This document shows positions 43,686 through 56,464 of a DNA stretch of 64,000 nt, piece by piece. Positions within the stretch are counted from its first letter, which is position 1. The number at the start of each line of letters is the position of its first letter. Source of the DNA: an uncultured Paracoccaceae bacterium (GTDB lineage Bacteria > Pseudomonadota > Alphaproteobacteria > Rhodobacterales > Rhodobacteraceae); contig CATOSB010000002.1 in NCBI GenBank assembly GCA_951812305.1, forward strand, positions 868,001 through 932,000. Direction: 5' to 3'. The notes beneath the pieces were generated by a model. It was given only the letters and a program-made list of their open reading frames with translations. It was not told the DNA's origin and did no database searches. The position numbers were made by a program, and so were the translations under genes.

Positions 43686-44564
43686 CTACTTCTGAAAAAA
43701 CGGCAATAGATCCTTTGCAATGTCCTGTGGACCTACCGCCCGGGGATCGGCTGGCGCGGTGGCGCCCGTGGCGGCCAGCGCAGCCTCCCAGTCCACGGTT
43801 GCGCGTGTCGTGCGGTTTGGCAGCCCGAGGTCAGTCAGCGTTTTGCACACCACTTCCATTTCCGCCGCGCGGCGAACACCGTGGACCATCGCGCGTTCAA
43901 AGTTATAGGCGATCTGACCGTCCCAGTCGAAGCCGGGATAGTTAAGCTCCAGCGACGGCAAAACCTCGTCCGCCACGTCTGCCGCCTGTACCGCAAGCAT
44001 GAACTCAGCCGTCAGCGCCTCCAAACCCTTGATCAGGATCGAGCGCACCATTTTGATCATCGATGCGCGGCCTACCGGTCCCTCAACGACGCGCGGTTTC
44101 ATTGGCAAGCCTTCAAGGATTGGCGCGATTGCCTTGGCATGAGGCCCGGAAATCAGCATCGGCACCATATTGAGCGCCGGATGCACCGGCGACAGTACCG
44201 CAACATCGACATATCGACCGCCCGCTGCCTCGATCACGCCTGCCGAATGCTCTTTCGACGAGGGCGCACAGGAATTCAGATCACAGAAATATGCGCCCTG
44301 ATTGAGATGTGGCGCGACCGCCGCCGCGGCCTTCTTGGCCTGATCGGCGGTCACGGTTGAAAAGACCAGATCAGCGTCGTCAAAAACATCGGCCAATGAT
44401 CCGTTGCGCAGTTTCAGCGACCGGTAGCGAAGGGCCACCTCTTCGACTGTGTCCGGGTCTTCCTGTTTGATATCATAGGCCGCGACCTTGTGATTTCCCA
44501 CGCCCCAGCCGGTGACAATGGCAGATCCGGCCTCTCCCATCCCGATGAATGCGATATTGGTCAT
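43686..44564 (-). CDS. NAD(P)-dependent beta-hydroxyacid dehydrogenase-like protein
   Basis: 292 aa from ATG 44564. N-terminal Rossmann domain (IAFIGMGEAGSAIVTGW), then CDLNSCAPSSK, which aligns with the substrate-binding DxS/T-P region of 3-hydroxyisobutyrate dehydrogenases, and a C-terminal helical DUF1932-like domain (SMIKMVRSILIKGLEALTAE with the likely catalytic Lys). Substrate unknown. The longer open frame upstream lacks a ribosome binding site. Confidence 0.83.
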   Translation of the reverse strand: MTNIAFIGMGEAGSAIVTGWGVGNHKVAAYDIKQEDPDTVEEVALRYRSLKLRNGSLADVFDDADLVFSTVTADQAKKAAAAVAPHLNQGAYFCDLNSCAPSSKEHSAGVIEAAGGRYVDVAVLSPVHPALNMVPMLISGPHAKAIAPILEGLPMKPRVVEGPVGRASMIKMVRSILIKGLEALTAEFMLAVQAADVADEVLPSLELNYPGFDWDGQIAYNFERAMVHGVRRAAEMEVVCKTLTDLGLPNRTTRATVDWEAALAATGATAPADPRAVGPQDIAKDLLPFFQK

Positions 44565-44709
44565 CTTGTCGGTCCTTAAGCGAATTCCGCGCCAATATCG
44601 GGCGAACCCGTCGGCGGGCCAAGGGATATGTGTCATCGGCTCGCGGGAATTTTTGTCGACGGATCGGGGTGCTTCGATTTAGGCTGATGAGATAGACAAG
44701 GGGGACGAA

Positions 44710-45537
44710 ATGTTGCGCCTTTTACTTTTTCTCATCGCAATTTTGGCGGCCATGCCGCTCGCTGCGCAAGAACGGCGGCCAAGCCATTGCATTGCCATTG
44801 CGGACGCCGCGCCTGGCATCGCCTACATCCAGAAAGCTGCCTATACCGATCCGGTGCCGGAATTTTCGGTGCGCATTTCCTATATCGAACACGCAATGTT
44901 CCTGATCCAGACCGAAGGCGGTTTAAGTGCGATCACTGATTACGCCGGTATCTCGCTTGGTGATTGGTTACCCGATGTCGTGACGATGAACCACGCCCAC
45001 ACCACGCATTTCACGATGTTTCCGAACCCCGACATCCCCCACATTCTGAAAGGTTGGGGCAACAGCCCACAACCGGCAGAGCACTATGTCGACCTGGGCG
45101 AAATGCTGATCCGAAACGTCGCGACCGACATTCGCAGCCGTTTCGGCGGGCCGCCAGAGGTCAACGGCAATTCGATCTTTGTTTTTGAAGTTGAGGGCCT
45201 TTGCATCGGACATCTGGGCCATCTGCATCACGAACCGACGGATGAACAATATGCGGCGCTCGGGCGGGTCGATGTCGTAATGGCAGCGGTCGATGGCGGT
45301 ATGACGCTGCCCACGGACGCGATTGTGCGTATCCTCAAGCGTTTGAAATCCTCGGTCGTGATCCCGATGCATTGGTTCGGGCGTTTCACGCTGGATCAGT
45401 TCCTCGCCGATATGGCCGATGAATTCGACGTGGTGAAGCCCGATACCAGCGAATACATCGTCTCGCTTCGCAATCTGCCCAAACGTCCGACCGTCATGGT
45501 GCTGGAGCCGATGTTCCTGCCATCCTTCGACGAATAG
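44710..45537 (+). CDS. Exported metallo-beta-lactamase superfamily protein (UlaG-like)
   Basis: 275 aa with an N-terminal signal peptide (cleavage near LAA-QE). The fold is suggested by EHAMFLIQTEGG, MNHAHTTHF, CIGHLGHLHHEP, VDVVMAAVDGG and VVIPMHWFGR, the pattern of PF13483-like MBL proteins in which the first motif is partly degenerate (NHAHTTH in place of HxHxDH). Periplasmic. Substrate unknown. Confidence 0.8.
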   Translation: MLRLLLFLIAILAAMPLAAQERRPSHCIAIADAAPGIAYIQKAAYTDPVPEFSVRISYIEHAMFLIQTEGGLSAITDYAGISLGDWLPDVVTMNHAHTTHFTMFPNPDIPHILKGWGNSPQPAEHYVDLGEMLIRNVATDIRSRFGGPPEVNGNSIFVFEVEGLCIGHLGHLHHEPTDEQYAALGRVDVVMAAVDGGMTLPTDAIVRILKRLKSSVVIPMHWFGRFTLDQFLADMADEFDVVKPDTSEYIVSLRNLPKRPTVMVLEPMFLPSFDE

Positions 45538-45583
45538 CTGGCGGGGCTTGCACGAGCGGTGCGTGCGTGGTTCTTCTGGGCGC

Positions 45584-46996
45584 ATGTTGAACGCTGCAGA
45601 TAATGCCCTTGAATCGCGCTTGCGAAAGACCCTTCCCGAAGCAGTGTTTCGACCCCTGACGCCGGGATATCTGGAAGACCCACGCGGGACATTCAAAGGT
45701 CAGGAAGGGCTGCTTTTGGCACCCGGCAATGCCGAAGAAACTGCAGATATTGTCAAAGCTTGCAACGTGGCACAGGTGCCGGTTGTGCCTTATTCCGGCG
45801 GAACAGGGCTGGTCGGCGGGCAGGTCGCGCCAGACGGGCCGCGCCCGGTAATCCTGTCCACCGAGCGGATGAACAAAATCCGGTCAATGCATGTAGAGGA
45901 AAACGTGCTGGTCGCCGAAGCGGGGGTTATTCTGGCCGATGTTCAGGCGGCGGCGGATGAAGTGAACCGGCTGTTTCCCCTGTCGCTCGCCTCGGAAGGC
46001 TCTGCGCGCATCGGCGGGCTGTTGTCGACAAACGCCGGCGGCGTGAATGTCGTTCGTTACGGCAATGCGCGCGCCCTGTGTCTGGGTTTGGAGGCAGTGC
46101 TGCCTGATGGCTCGATCTGGCACGGCGCAAAGCGGCTGAGAAAAGACAACACCGGGTATGATCTGCGCGATTTGCTGATCGGCGCGGAAGGAACGCTGGG
46201 GGTGATCACGGCGGCAAGTTTGCGGCTTTTACCCAAACCCACAGATATCAGCGCCGCTCTGATGGTGGTGCCATCGCCAGCAGCAGCACTGTCACTGCTG
46301 GCTTTGGCGCAGAAGCGCTTGGGCGAGGCGGTGTCGGCGTTCGAGTTGATCGCGGGACAATCCTTGCGCTTTCTGGCCGATACCATGCCGCAGGTGCGCC
46401 AGCCATTTGAGACGCCACCCGATTGGGTGGTGTTGATCGACCTTGGGGTCAGCGGCGGGCAGGATGCAAAAGACCTGCTGGAAGAGCTGTTCGCCGCCGG
46501 ATTCGAAGCCGGGTTGGTCAGCGACGGTTTGGTCGCGCAGTCGCAAGCGCAGCGGGCGGAGTTCTGGAACATCCGCGAATCGATCCCCCATGCGAACAAA
46601 TTGATCGGTGCAATTGCGTCGCAGGACATTTCGCTGCCTTTGTCACGCGTGCCGGAATTCATTGACCGCGCGACAGGCGTTCTGGCGGGGATGGGCGAAT
46701 ATCGCATCAATTGCTTCGGCCATTTGGGCGACGGAAACCTGCATTTCAACGCTTTTCCATTGGATGGGCAGACAAAGGCAGAGCGGATCGCCGAAAAGCC
46801 ATTGGTGGAACGCGCAATGCACAATCTGGTGGCGGAGATGGAAGGGTCCTTCAGCGCCGAACACGGCGTTGGGCGGTTGAAATCAGGGTATTTGCAGGAC
46901 TACGGCGATCCGGCGAAACTGGCGGCGATGCGGGCAATCAAGAATGCGCTCGATCCGAACGGGATCATGAACCCTGGGGCGGTGCTGGCGAAGTAA
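45584..46996 (+). CDS. FAD-binding D-2-hydroxyacid dehydrogenase (D-2-hydroxyglutarate / D-lactate type)
   Basis: 470 aa. FAD-binding type 4 domain (about 35-215: VPVVPYSGGTGLVGGQ, then GARIGGLLSTNAGG-like SARIGGLLSTNAGGVN) and FAD-oxidase C domain (about 220-468) with the zinc-site HLGDGNLHFN and the terminal AEHGVGRLK...DPNGIMNPG. It oxidises a D-2-hydroxyacid and passes electrons to a carrier. ATG 45584 (MLNAADNAL) is chosen. D-2-hydroxyglutarate dehydrogenase is the likeliest subtype, but GlcD/D-lactate cannot be excluded. Confidence 0.87.
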   Translation: MLNAADNALESRLRKTLPEAVFRPLTPGYLEDPRGTFKGQEGLLLAPGNAEETADIVKACNVAQVPVVPYSGGTGLVGGQVAPDGPRPVILSTERMNKIRSMHVEENVLVAEAGVILADVQAAADEVNRLFPLSLASEGSARIGGLLSTNAGGVNVVRYGNARALCLGLEAVLPDGSIWHGAKRLRKDNTGYDLRDLLIGAEGTLGVITAASLRLLPKPTDISAALMVVPSPAAALSLLALAQKRLGEAVSAFELIAGQSLRFLADTMPQVRQPFETPPDWVVLIDLGVSGGQDAKDLLEELFAAGFEAGLVSDGLVAQSQAQRAEFWNIRESIPHANKLIGAIASQDISLPLSRVPEFIDRATGVLAGMGEYRINCFGHLGDGNLHFNAFPLDGQTKAERIAEKPLVERAMHNLVAEMEGSFSAEHGVGRLKSGYLQDYGDPAKLAAMRAIKNALDPNGIMNPGAVLAK

Positions 46997-47012
46997 TAAG
47001 ATCTCAAGCGTC

Positions 47013-47090
47013 CTTGCGCGGAATCAAGGCCCCTCGGGCCGCCGCGCATCGCCGGGCCGTCCCCTGGCCCATCGATGCGCGTCTTCGCTC
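47013..47090. repeat. Intergenic palindromic repeat, copy D
   Basis: GCGCGGAATCAAGGCCCC through GGGCCGTCCCCTGGCCC, then ATCGATGCGCGTCTTCGC. Direct orientation as copy A; closest to copy C. Contains the hairpins GGCCCCTCGGGCC and GGGCC-GTCCCCT-GGCCC. It occupies the 140-bp gap between two convergent genes. Confidence 0.65.
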
Positions 47091-47136
47091 GTCTGTACTC
47101 GAAACTCTGATTTACATTGGAACCGAAGCCAATTTA

Positions 47137-49956
<2,820 letters not shown>

Positions 49957-50280
49957 GGGCGCGTCTCCTGATCTTCCTGAGAACTCAGGTAGCGCGTCGG
50001 CTGACCCTATGGCTCTGCCGAAACCGACCTATTCATGTCGGATTGCGGGTCAAATTTGGATCGTAACGCGGGGAGGAACACGATGATCCCGGCGAACATC
50101 AGTGCCATCGACACGATGAACGGCGCACCGGGCATGTAAATCGGGGCGCCCGCGCCGGTGAAATAAGCGAATGTCTGCGTCATGATCAGCGGCGAAACGA
50201 TCATCGACACCGCCGCTGCGCTGGTCAGAATACCCTGTAACTCGCCTTGCGCGTCGTCAGGCACAGTACGTGACATAATA

Positions 50281-51445
50281 CCAAGGGTGCTTCAAAATGA
50301 CTCAGCTATGGATTTTGGGTACCGCCTGAGGTGCTGAGGTGATTCAAGATTGGCAAAGGAGACCACCGATGCCAGCCAGGATACCGATGCGAGCCGATTT
50401 TACCGCCAATGATCTGCGCAAGCTTGCCGCAGAGAGTTCTGATGCCCGGCAGAGCCGACGGCTTTTGTCGCTTGCCGCTATCGCCGATGGCATGTCGCGT
50501 GGGGCTGCGGCCCGCATTGGCGGGATGGACCGGCAAACGCTCAGGGACTGGGTGCTCCGTTTCAACGCTGATGGTCCAGCGGGGCTGCTGGATCGGCAGC
50601 GAGGAGGCTCGCGATCCCGCCTTGACAATGCGCAACTGGATGAACTGGCGGCTCTTGTCGAGACCGGTCCTGATCCTGAAAAGGACGGTGTCGTCCGCTG
50701 GCGGCGGGTCGATTTGAAGAATGTGATCAAGGCGCGTTTTGGCGTCGACTATCACGAGCGCCATGTGGGGCAGATTCTGCACAATCTGGGCTTTTCCCAC
50801 ATCAGCGCACGCCCTCAGCACCCGGGGCAGGACGTGCAGGTCATTGAGGATTTCAAAAAAACTTCGGCGACAATCTGAAGGAGACGCTTCAGGGGGTGCC
50901 GCCGGACAAACCCGTCGAAATCTGGTTCCAGGACGAGATGCGTCTCGGTCAGAAGAACACCCGCGTCCGCCAGTGGGCACGCAAGGGCACACGGCCCCGC
51001 CAGCCCGCCGATCAGCGTTACCAAAATGCGTATCTTTTTGGCGCCATCTGCCCCGAACGCGGCACCGGCGCGGCGATCATGATGCCAGCAGCCGACACCT
51101 ATGCGATGCAGCGCCACCTGGAAGAAATCAGCAAAATTGTCTCCGATGGCGCCCACGCCGTCATCCTCATGGACCAAGCCGGCTGGCACACGACATCCGC
51201 TCTGGAAATCCCGCAAAACCTGTCGCTCATGTTTCTGCCGCCCAAATCACCAGAGCTGAATCCAACCGAAAACATTTGGCAATATCTCCGCCAGACATGG
51301 CTCGCAAACCGGACGTTCGACACATATGACGCGATTCTCGACGCGGGGTGCGAGGCCTGGAACAACCTCATCGCAAGACCGCAAACCATCACATCCATCG
51401 CAAGCCGCAACTGGGCGAAAGTCGGTCAGATTGAATAACCCTTGG
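50281..51445 (+). mobile_element. IS630-family element, copy 2 (about 1165 bp), inside the MFS gene
   Basis: Ends are CCAAGGGT...TTCAA on the left and its near-complement (TTGAATAACCCTTGG) on the right, with TA on both sides (50279-50280 and 51446-51447). It is not closely related to the IS630 copy at 6800-8734: the terminal repeats and transposase differ. It contains a two-frame transposase gene. Confidence 0.88.
50369..51438 (+). CDS. IS630-family transposase made by -1 frameshift (orfA/orfB)
   Basis: OrfA (ATG 50369, AAAGGAG upstream) runs to a stop at 50876-50878 and encodes the HTH region (IADGMSRGAAARIGG, LRDWVLRFNADGPAGL). OrfB in the -1 frame runs to 51438 and encodes the DDE domain (EIWFQDEMRLG, HAVILMDQAGWH, SPELNPTENIWQYL). 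A run of seven A at 50855-50861 lies in the overlap; a -1 slip there gives FKKNFGDNLKETLQ, a smooth join. Programmed frameshifting of this kind is known in the family. Confidence 0.87.
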
Positions 51446-52682
51446 TATAAGCCCCTGCAATGCCGGGATGACGACGGCGCCAAGGGCCGAGAGTGGTGTC
51501 AGGAATAGCGCGATGGTGCCGCTGGTCAGGACGGACATGATCAGGAAGGCGAGCGCGTTGAAGGAAAGGCCGATCAGGATTGTCAGCCTTTCGCCCAGAC
51601 GGCGCAAAATCAGACGGATCAGCCCGGCCTGCGCCACGACCATCGCGATACCGAACAGCGTAAGCGAAACGCCGACCATACCATCCTCCCACCCGAAACG
51701 CGCGCGCGAAAAATAGGCCCAGATCGCCGGATAGACGAAAAAGGCCACCTGATAGAGGAAGAACAGAACCATCAAACGGCCAACCCCCGGCAGCTTGCCA
51801 ATATAAGAGAATGCCCCGAACGGGTTTGCGCGGCGCCAGTTGAATGGGCGCCGAATGCGGTCATTCACCGTTTCCGGCAGGATGAAATAGCCGAACAGAA
51901 AGTTCAGCGCGGCAAGCGCGGCGGCGGCATAAAACGGTGCGCGCGTTCCGAATTCACCCAGTACCCCACCGATCAGCGGACCAAGCACGAAGCCCAAACC
52001 AAAAGCGGCAGAGATCAAGCCAAAATTCGCGGCCTTTTCTTCTGGCTCCGATATGTCGGCCATATAGGCGGCGGCGGTGGACTGCGTTGCGGCGGTGATG
52101 CCGCCAACCAGCCGCCCGATCAGCAGCAGCCACATTGCGCCCGCAACAGCCATCACCAGATAATCGAGCGCCATGACAAACAGCGCGACCAGAAGGATCG
52201 GACGCCGCCCAAATCGGTCAGACAGGTTGCCGACAATCGGACCAAACAGGAATTGCATTACCGCGAAGGAGGCGGCCAAAATACCACCCCAGATTGCAGC
52301 GCTTGCCAGATCGCCGCCACCGACCTCGCGAATGAGGTCGGGCATCACCGGCATGATCAATCCAATTCCCATTGAATCGATCACGACAGTGATCAGAATA
52401 AAAACGATCGGCAATCGTCGCGTCATGGTTGAATTGTATGTCCGTGAGTGGTGGTGCCTGTTTATTTAACCGATGTTCAATAAATGTGAATGCAGGTGGG
52501 GTCGGGAATTCCCTACCTTTTGGCATTTGTGACGTGACGTCTTTTTCAGAAAGTTCCAGTATTCTGAGAATGCGGGCGGGGATTTGGCACTTTGCACGGT
52601 GGCCATAGACCGTTCCGACCGCCTCGTGTTAACTTCTTCCGACTATTCGAGTCGCCCGCCCGGTGCCTCAAGAGGTGAAGAC

Positions 52683-53213
52683 ATGATGCCAGCCAGCCGC
52701 ATCGCCGCGGTATCCTTGCTGTCCTGCAGTGCATTCCTGATGGGGTGTCAGGTGGATTCACCCCTGCAAACGTCAAGTCGTGCGGGGTTCAAAGCGAATT
52801 ACTTTGTTGCACGTAACGCGCTTGAGGGCGGTCAGTTCGCCAAGGCAGAGCGGGGATATGCCAATCTGTTGAAAAAGGTCGGTCCGCTGGAACCGCGTCT
52901 TCGGCTGGAATACGCCCATGCGCTTTTGCGTGGTGGCAAATGGGAAAAAGCCTCTGGCGAGGCGCGCCATGTTGCGTCGCTGCTAGAGGGACGTGGGCGG
53001 TCCGCCGCGCTTGCCGTTCAGGCGACCGCCGATCAGGAATTCGCGCGGCGCGCCATCAACAATGGCATCGCCGACGGCGAGGCTATCCAACGCCTGATCG
53101 CCGCGCGGGAAAGTTTCGATGAAGTGCTGAAAAACCACCCCGATATGGACCCGTTGGGCGCATTGGCACTGCGTCGCAAGGCCATCGACGTCGAATTGTC
53201 GACGATCAACTGA
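52683..53213 (+). CDS. TPR-type lipoprotein (TadD-like)
   Basis: 176 aa. Lipoprotein signal with FLMGC (Cys22). The mature part has helical repeats suggestive of TPRs (KANYFVARNALEGGQFAKAERGYANLL; LRLEYAHALLRGGKWEKASGEARHVASLL). AAGAGGTGAAGAC precedes ATG 52683. It ends only 10 bp before the GTG start of the interrupted prepilin peptidase, so the two were probably one operon. A pilus or secretion accessory role such as TadD or PilF is plausible. Confidence 0.75.
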   Translation: MMPASRIAAVSLLSCSAFLMGCQVDSPLQTSSRAGFKANYFVARNALEGGQFAKAERGYANLLKKVGPLEPRLRLEYAHALLRGGKWEKASGEARHVASLLEGRGRSAALAVQATADQEFARRAINNGIADGEAIQRLIAARESFDEVLKNHPDMDPLGALALRRKAIDVELSTIN

Positions 53214-53245
53214 CGCCCTGGCGTGACGTCATTTTCTGTTTTTCT

Positions 53246-54846
53246 GTAACTCCCAAGCACCCTGTCCGATAGGGTTGCGGGGTTTTGTTCCGTCAGAGCC
53301 GTGCGATGATCTGAGGTGGTGACAGGGTCAGGATTTCCAGGATGTTGAACCGGTGTTTTCTGGCCGTCGAGATGACGGACCTGATGTCGGCGAAGACCCG
53401 CGCGCCCTCGAGGGTGCGGAAGGTGCCCGAGATTTTCATGCGCAGCTTCATCATGCGCAGGTCCTGTTCGGCCTGATTGTTTGTGAATGGGACCGCGAAG
53501 TCGGCGATGAATCGCAAAACGTCATCGCGGTAGTCACGCAGGCGGAGGAGCAGGTTGTGGCCTGGCCGCCTGGCTTTTCGGCCGCGGGTGCCGGGGCTTT
53601 TGGCCAGCGGGGGCCGGCGTTCGTGGAAGGCGAGCCCCTTGGCGAGGATCGCCATGTATCTGGTGACTATACCCTGGCGAACCAGTTCCGGGAGTTCGGT
53701 CTCGCCTTGATCCTGAGCCGCGCATCTGAGCTGATTGGCGCTATGAAGCACTGCGCTCATCTCCGTCGCCCAAGGCTCTTTTTCGATCTCTTCGATGGCC
53801 TTGAGTTCGCGCAAGTGATGCGCCCCGCAGAGGGCGTGGGCGTCCACTCCGCTCATATGGGCGTAGTAGGGTTTCCAGTGATCATGAATGATCGTCCCGC
53901 CGGTCAGGAAGGTTGGAACAGCACCGCGTTTGGCGCTGATGCGGTAATGGGTGAAGGCGGTATCGCAGATCGTGTGCAGCCAGTGCAGCTTGCCGGCAAC
54001 ACGAAGTCCGGTCTCGTCCAGATGCCGAACGCCGCCTTCGGCAAGCCGGGCGAGAATGTGTTCAACCACGACACCCATCTTATTTGCCGCGCCGCGCGTC
54101 CAGTTGGTCACGCTGGCCGCGCACAAGCTGGTGGCCCCAAACAGGTCGCGCATAAGCTGGCAGACCCGATCCTCGGGTATCAGCTGCTGAACATTGCAAT
54201 AGACCGCCACTGCCCGCATGCGCGTGCCATATTGCACATGCGCGGCCACGCCATCGGGAAAGCCAGCCGTCGTCGTGGCTCGACAATGGTCGCAACAATA
54301 AACCGCCGCCTGATGCTCGGTGACCTCCAGGCGTGGCGCAGGCAAGTCGAACACCTGACGCTTCTCGATCCCTTTCACCATCTCCGCCGTCAGGGCGCTC
54401 TGACAGGCGCTGCAATGCGTCGCCTCATGCCGTTCGACAAAGTCGGGTGTTGACGTCTGGCGCAGGGTGTCGCCCCGGTGGCCAACTTGGCCGCCACTTT
54501 TCTTTCCGGATTTGCCACGCAGGCTGCGCGGGGCTGGCTTCTTCAGGCCATCACTTGAAGGGGGCTTGCTGCTATTGCTGCTGTTCTTGGCCAACTGTCG
54601 GCGCAGGTCCGTGATCTCTTCCGCCATGCTCGCCAACGCAGCTTCAAGCTCAGCGATCCGACGCAGAGCCGTGGCGAGAAGTTGTTCAAGGGCGGCAACC
54701 TGATCCATCCCACCACTGATTCAGAGAAATCAACCCGGCGCCACAGAATTCAGACAAGAAAGAAAAAAAACACGCGCAAAATGGCAAATTCGACTCACCA
54801 TAAAACTGACAATAACACTCAAACGTGGGGGGTGCTTGGGAGTTAC
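53246..54846 (-). mobile_element. IS66-family element, copy 2 (1601 bp)
   Basis: Same terminal repeats as copy 1 (GTAACTCCCAAGCACCC). It is flanked by the exact 8-bp duplication GTTTTTCT at 53238-53245 and 54847-54854. It differs from copy 1 by three substitutions and one extra A in the A run near 54765. It interrupts the prepilin peptidase gene at its eighth codon. Confidence 0.95.
53293..54708 (-). CDS. tnpC: IS66-family transposase (TnpC), copy 2
   Basis: 471 aa, the same protein as at 3646-5061 except for Arg in place of Gln in FHERRPP; all catalytic and zinc residues are kept. Both copies look functional, so either could have produced the other. Confidence 0.95.
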   Translation of the reverse strand: MDQVAALEQLLATALRRIAELEAALASMAEEITDLRRQLAKNSSNSSKPPSSDGLKKPAPRSLRGKSGKKSGGQVGHRGDTLRQTSTPDFVERHEATHCSACQSALTAEMVKGIEKRQVFDLPAPRLEVTEHQAAVYCCDHCRATTTAGFPDGVAAHVQYGTRMRAVAVYCNVQQLIPEDRVCQLMRDLFGATSLCAASVTNWTRGAANKMGVVVEHILARLAEGGVRHLDETGLRVAGKLHWLHTICDTAFTHYRISAKRGAVPTFLTGGTIIHDHWKPYYAHMSGVDAHALCGAHHLRELKAIEEIEKEPWATEMSAVLHSANQLRCAAQDQGETELPELVRQGIVTRYMAILAKGLAFHERRPPLAKSPGTRGRKARRPGHNLLLRLRDYRDDVLRFIADFAVPFTNNQAEQDLRMMKLRMKISGTFRTLEGARVFADIRSVISTARKHRFNILEILTLSPPQIIARL

Positions 54847-55274
54847 GTTTTTCTTTTGTTGATATGCCCTGCCGTCGGGTCATTTCTTGGCGTTCTTGTT
54901 GAACGCCTTCCTTCCGGTGAATCCCTGCTGCGCCCCAGCCGATGTGAGTCCTGCGGCGCAAAGCTGAAAATCCGCGATCTGATCCCGATCTACTCCGCTC
55001 TCGTGCTGCGGCACAATTGCCGGACCTGCGGTCAACCGTTTCCAGGGCATCTACTGCGAATTGAAATTGCCGCCATTGTTGCGGCGCTTGTTGCGATGAT
55101 GCTTGGCGGCAGTGCGTTGACCGTCGCGCTGAACGCAATGGTGTTCTGGTGTCTGATCGCGCTGTTTTACACTGACTTAACCCCGATTCTGGATAAGACG
55201 TTGGCGTCACCAGTGCACTACTCGACAGAATTTTTTCGTAGTTTTTTGATTCGTTTTTTACGATACTCGTTGAC

Positions 55275-56464
55275 CTTACCACCCTTCAAAATTTCCGGAT
55301 CTGATTTGACGTTTGTCTGATCTGTGTGATTCAAGGAGTCTCCACTGCTGATATTGGAGGCTGGTTTGTTGGGAAATGTTTGTTTTTCAGAGCTTTATTC
55401 GAAGGTTGAGGCGGATTTTCAGGACCGCTTGCTCGGGTATCACAAGTCGCGCCGGGAGGGATTGTGCATCATAGCAAGCGTGATTTTGAACACGCGCAGC
55501 GTCAATCTGATGGAAAATGCGGCTGCTCTGCCCCGCGATATCGGCTCTGTGGACCACCGCTATCAATACATTTCGCGGGTTCTGGGCAATCCTCACATCG
55601 ATACTGATGAGATCATGCAGGCCTATGTTGGTGAAATTTTCCGCCGCCAGTGTGAGGCCGGAGAAACGATTGTGGTGGCCCTTGATCAAAGCAAGCTCAA
55701 CGAAGGGCATGAGGTTTTGATGTTATCGGTGCGGATGCGGGATCGGGCCCTCCCGGTCGCCTGGCGTGTACGCCAGACCAAAGGGCCGATTGGATGGCGC
55801 GTGCAACATGAGCTTTTGGAAGCAGTCCGCCCATGGCTCCCGGCGGATGCGCGTGTGTTGCTGGCGGGAGATCGGTTTTATGGAACCGCCCGATTGGTCG
55901 CATGGTGCCAGGAGGCTGGATGGGACTACCGGCTGCGCATGAAGGGAAATATCACACTGCAACATCAGGGTGGCGAGATGATGACGCGCGAAATTGCCCA
56001 ACTGATGCCCGAAGGGCTTGTAAACGCTGAGCTTTACGGAACGGGCGTCTTTAGCAACATTGGAGTGCTTCACGAAGAGGGGCACAAAGAGCCTTGGATT
56101 ATTGCCATGAATGCAGCACCGTCCGAGTACAAGGTGCTCGATTATGGAATGCGTTGGGGAATTGAAGCCATGTTCTCCGACTTCAAAACCCGGGGCTTTG
56201 AAATTACTCAAAGCCAGATCAAAAAGCCGGATCGATTGGCCCGCCTCATTTTGGTGCTGGCAATCGCCATGTACTGGGCTGTTTCAACCGGAGCAAACGA
56301 AGAGCACCACGTCGCAATACGCGGCGAAAAAAGGGGATTCGAAAAGCCCGAAGGTCCTTATGCTCTCTCTTCAAGACAGGCCTTCGTGCTATCCGACGAT
56401 GCCTCGCAGGTTATGCCAAAATCCCCAAGCTCTGGGATGTCTGGCTAAATTGAAGGGTGGTAAG
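55275..56464 (+). mobile_element. IS4-family element, copy 1 (1190 bp)
   Basis: Terminal inverted repeats CTTACCACCCTTCAA at both ends, flanked by the exact 10-bp duplication ACTCGTTGAC (55265-55274 and 56465-56474). It lies inside the passenger gene of the IS982-type element. Two further near-identical copies lie at 61148-63536. Confidence 0.93.
55354..56448 (+). CDS. IS4-family transposase, copy 1
   Basis: 364 aa from TTG 55354 (GGAGTCTCC upstream); no ATG exists before residue 50. DDE residues: IVVALDQSKLN and VLLAGDRFYG hold the two Asp; the YREK motif YGMRWGIEAMFSDFK holds the Glu. It recognises the CTTACCACCC ends. Confidence 0.9.
   Translation: MEAGLLGNVCFSELYSKVEADFQDRLLGYHKSRREGLCIIASVILNTRSVNLMENAAALPRDIGSVDHRYQYISRVLGNPHIDTDEIMQAYVGEIFRRQCEAGETIVVALDQSKLNEGHEVLMLSVRMRDRALPVAWRVRQTKGPIGWRVQHELLEAVRPWLPADARVLLAGDRFYGTARLVAWCQEAGWDYRLRMKGNITLQHQGGEMMTREIAQLMPEGLVNAELYGTGVFSNIGVLHEEGHKEPWIIAMNAAPSEYKVLDYGMRWGIEAMFSDFKTRGFEITQSQIKKPDRLARLILVLAIAMYWAVSTGANEEHHVAIRGEKRGFEKPEGPYALSSRQAFVLSDDASQVMPKSPSSGMSG

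Larger units (their letters stand above)
50007..52426 (-). pseudogene. MFS transporter (TetA-like DHA1 family) disrupted by IS630
   Basis: The 5' part (52426 to about 51448) encodes TM segments 1-10 with motif A GNLSDRFGRRPILL and AAYMADISEPEEKA; the 3' part (about 50278 to 50007) encodes the end, beginning MSRTVPDDAQGELQG, the family motif that should follow PALQG. An IS630 element separates them. Joining GGGCTTA directly to TTATG restores the frame. A drug or metabolite exporter of the tetracycline-resistance superfamily before disruption; no resistance phenotype is implied. Confidence 0.88.

Noticed and set aside
45548..45583. Earlier start for the FAD enzyme (45548)
   Set aside because: The added residues do not fit the family, and ATG 45584 gives the expected N-terminus.
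45584..46996. Glycolate oxidase operon regulated by the FadR-type protein
   Set aside because: The enzyme is 25 kb from the regulator, no glcE/glcF genes follow it and no matching operator was seen upstream, so the link was not made.
50007..52426. Tetracycline resistance gene
   Set aside because: The protein is a general DHA1-type MFS member and is interrupted; nothing in the sequence shows drug specificity.
53353..54453. 366-aa plus-strand frame (also at 3706-4806)
   Set aside because: Antisense to the IS66 transposase in both copies; long only because of the GC-rich codon pattern.
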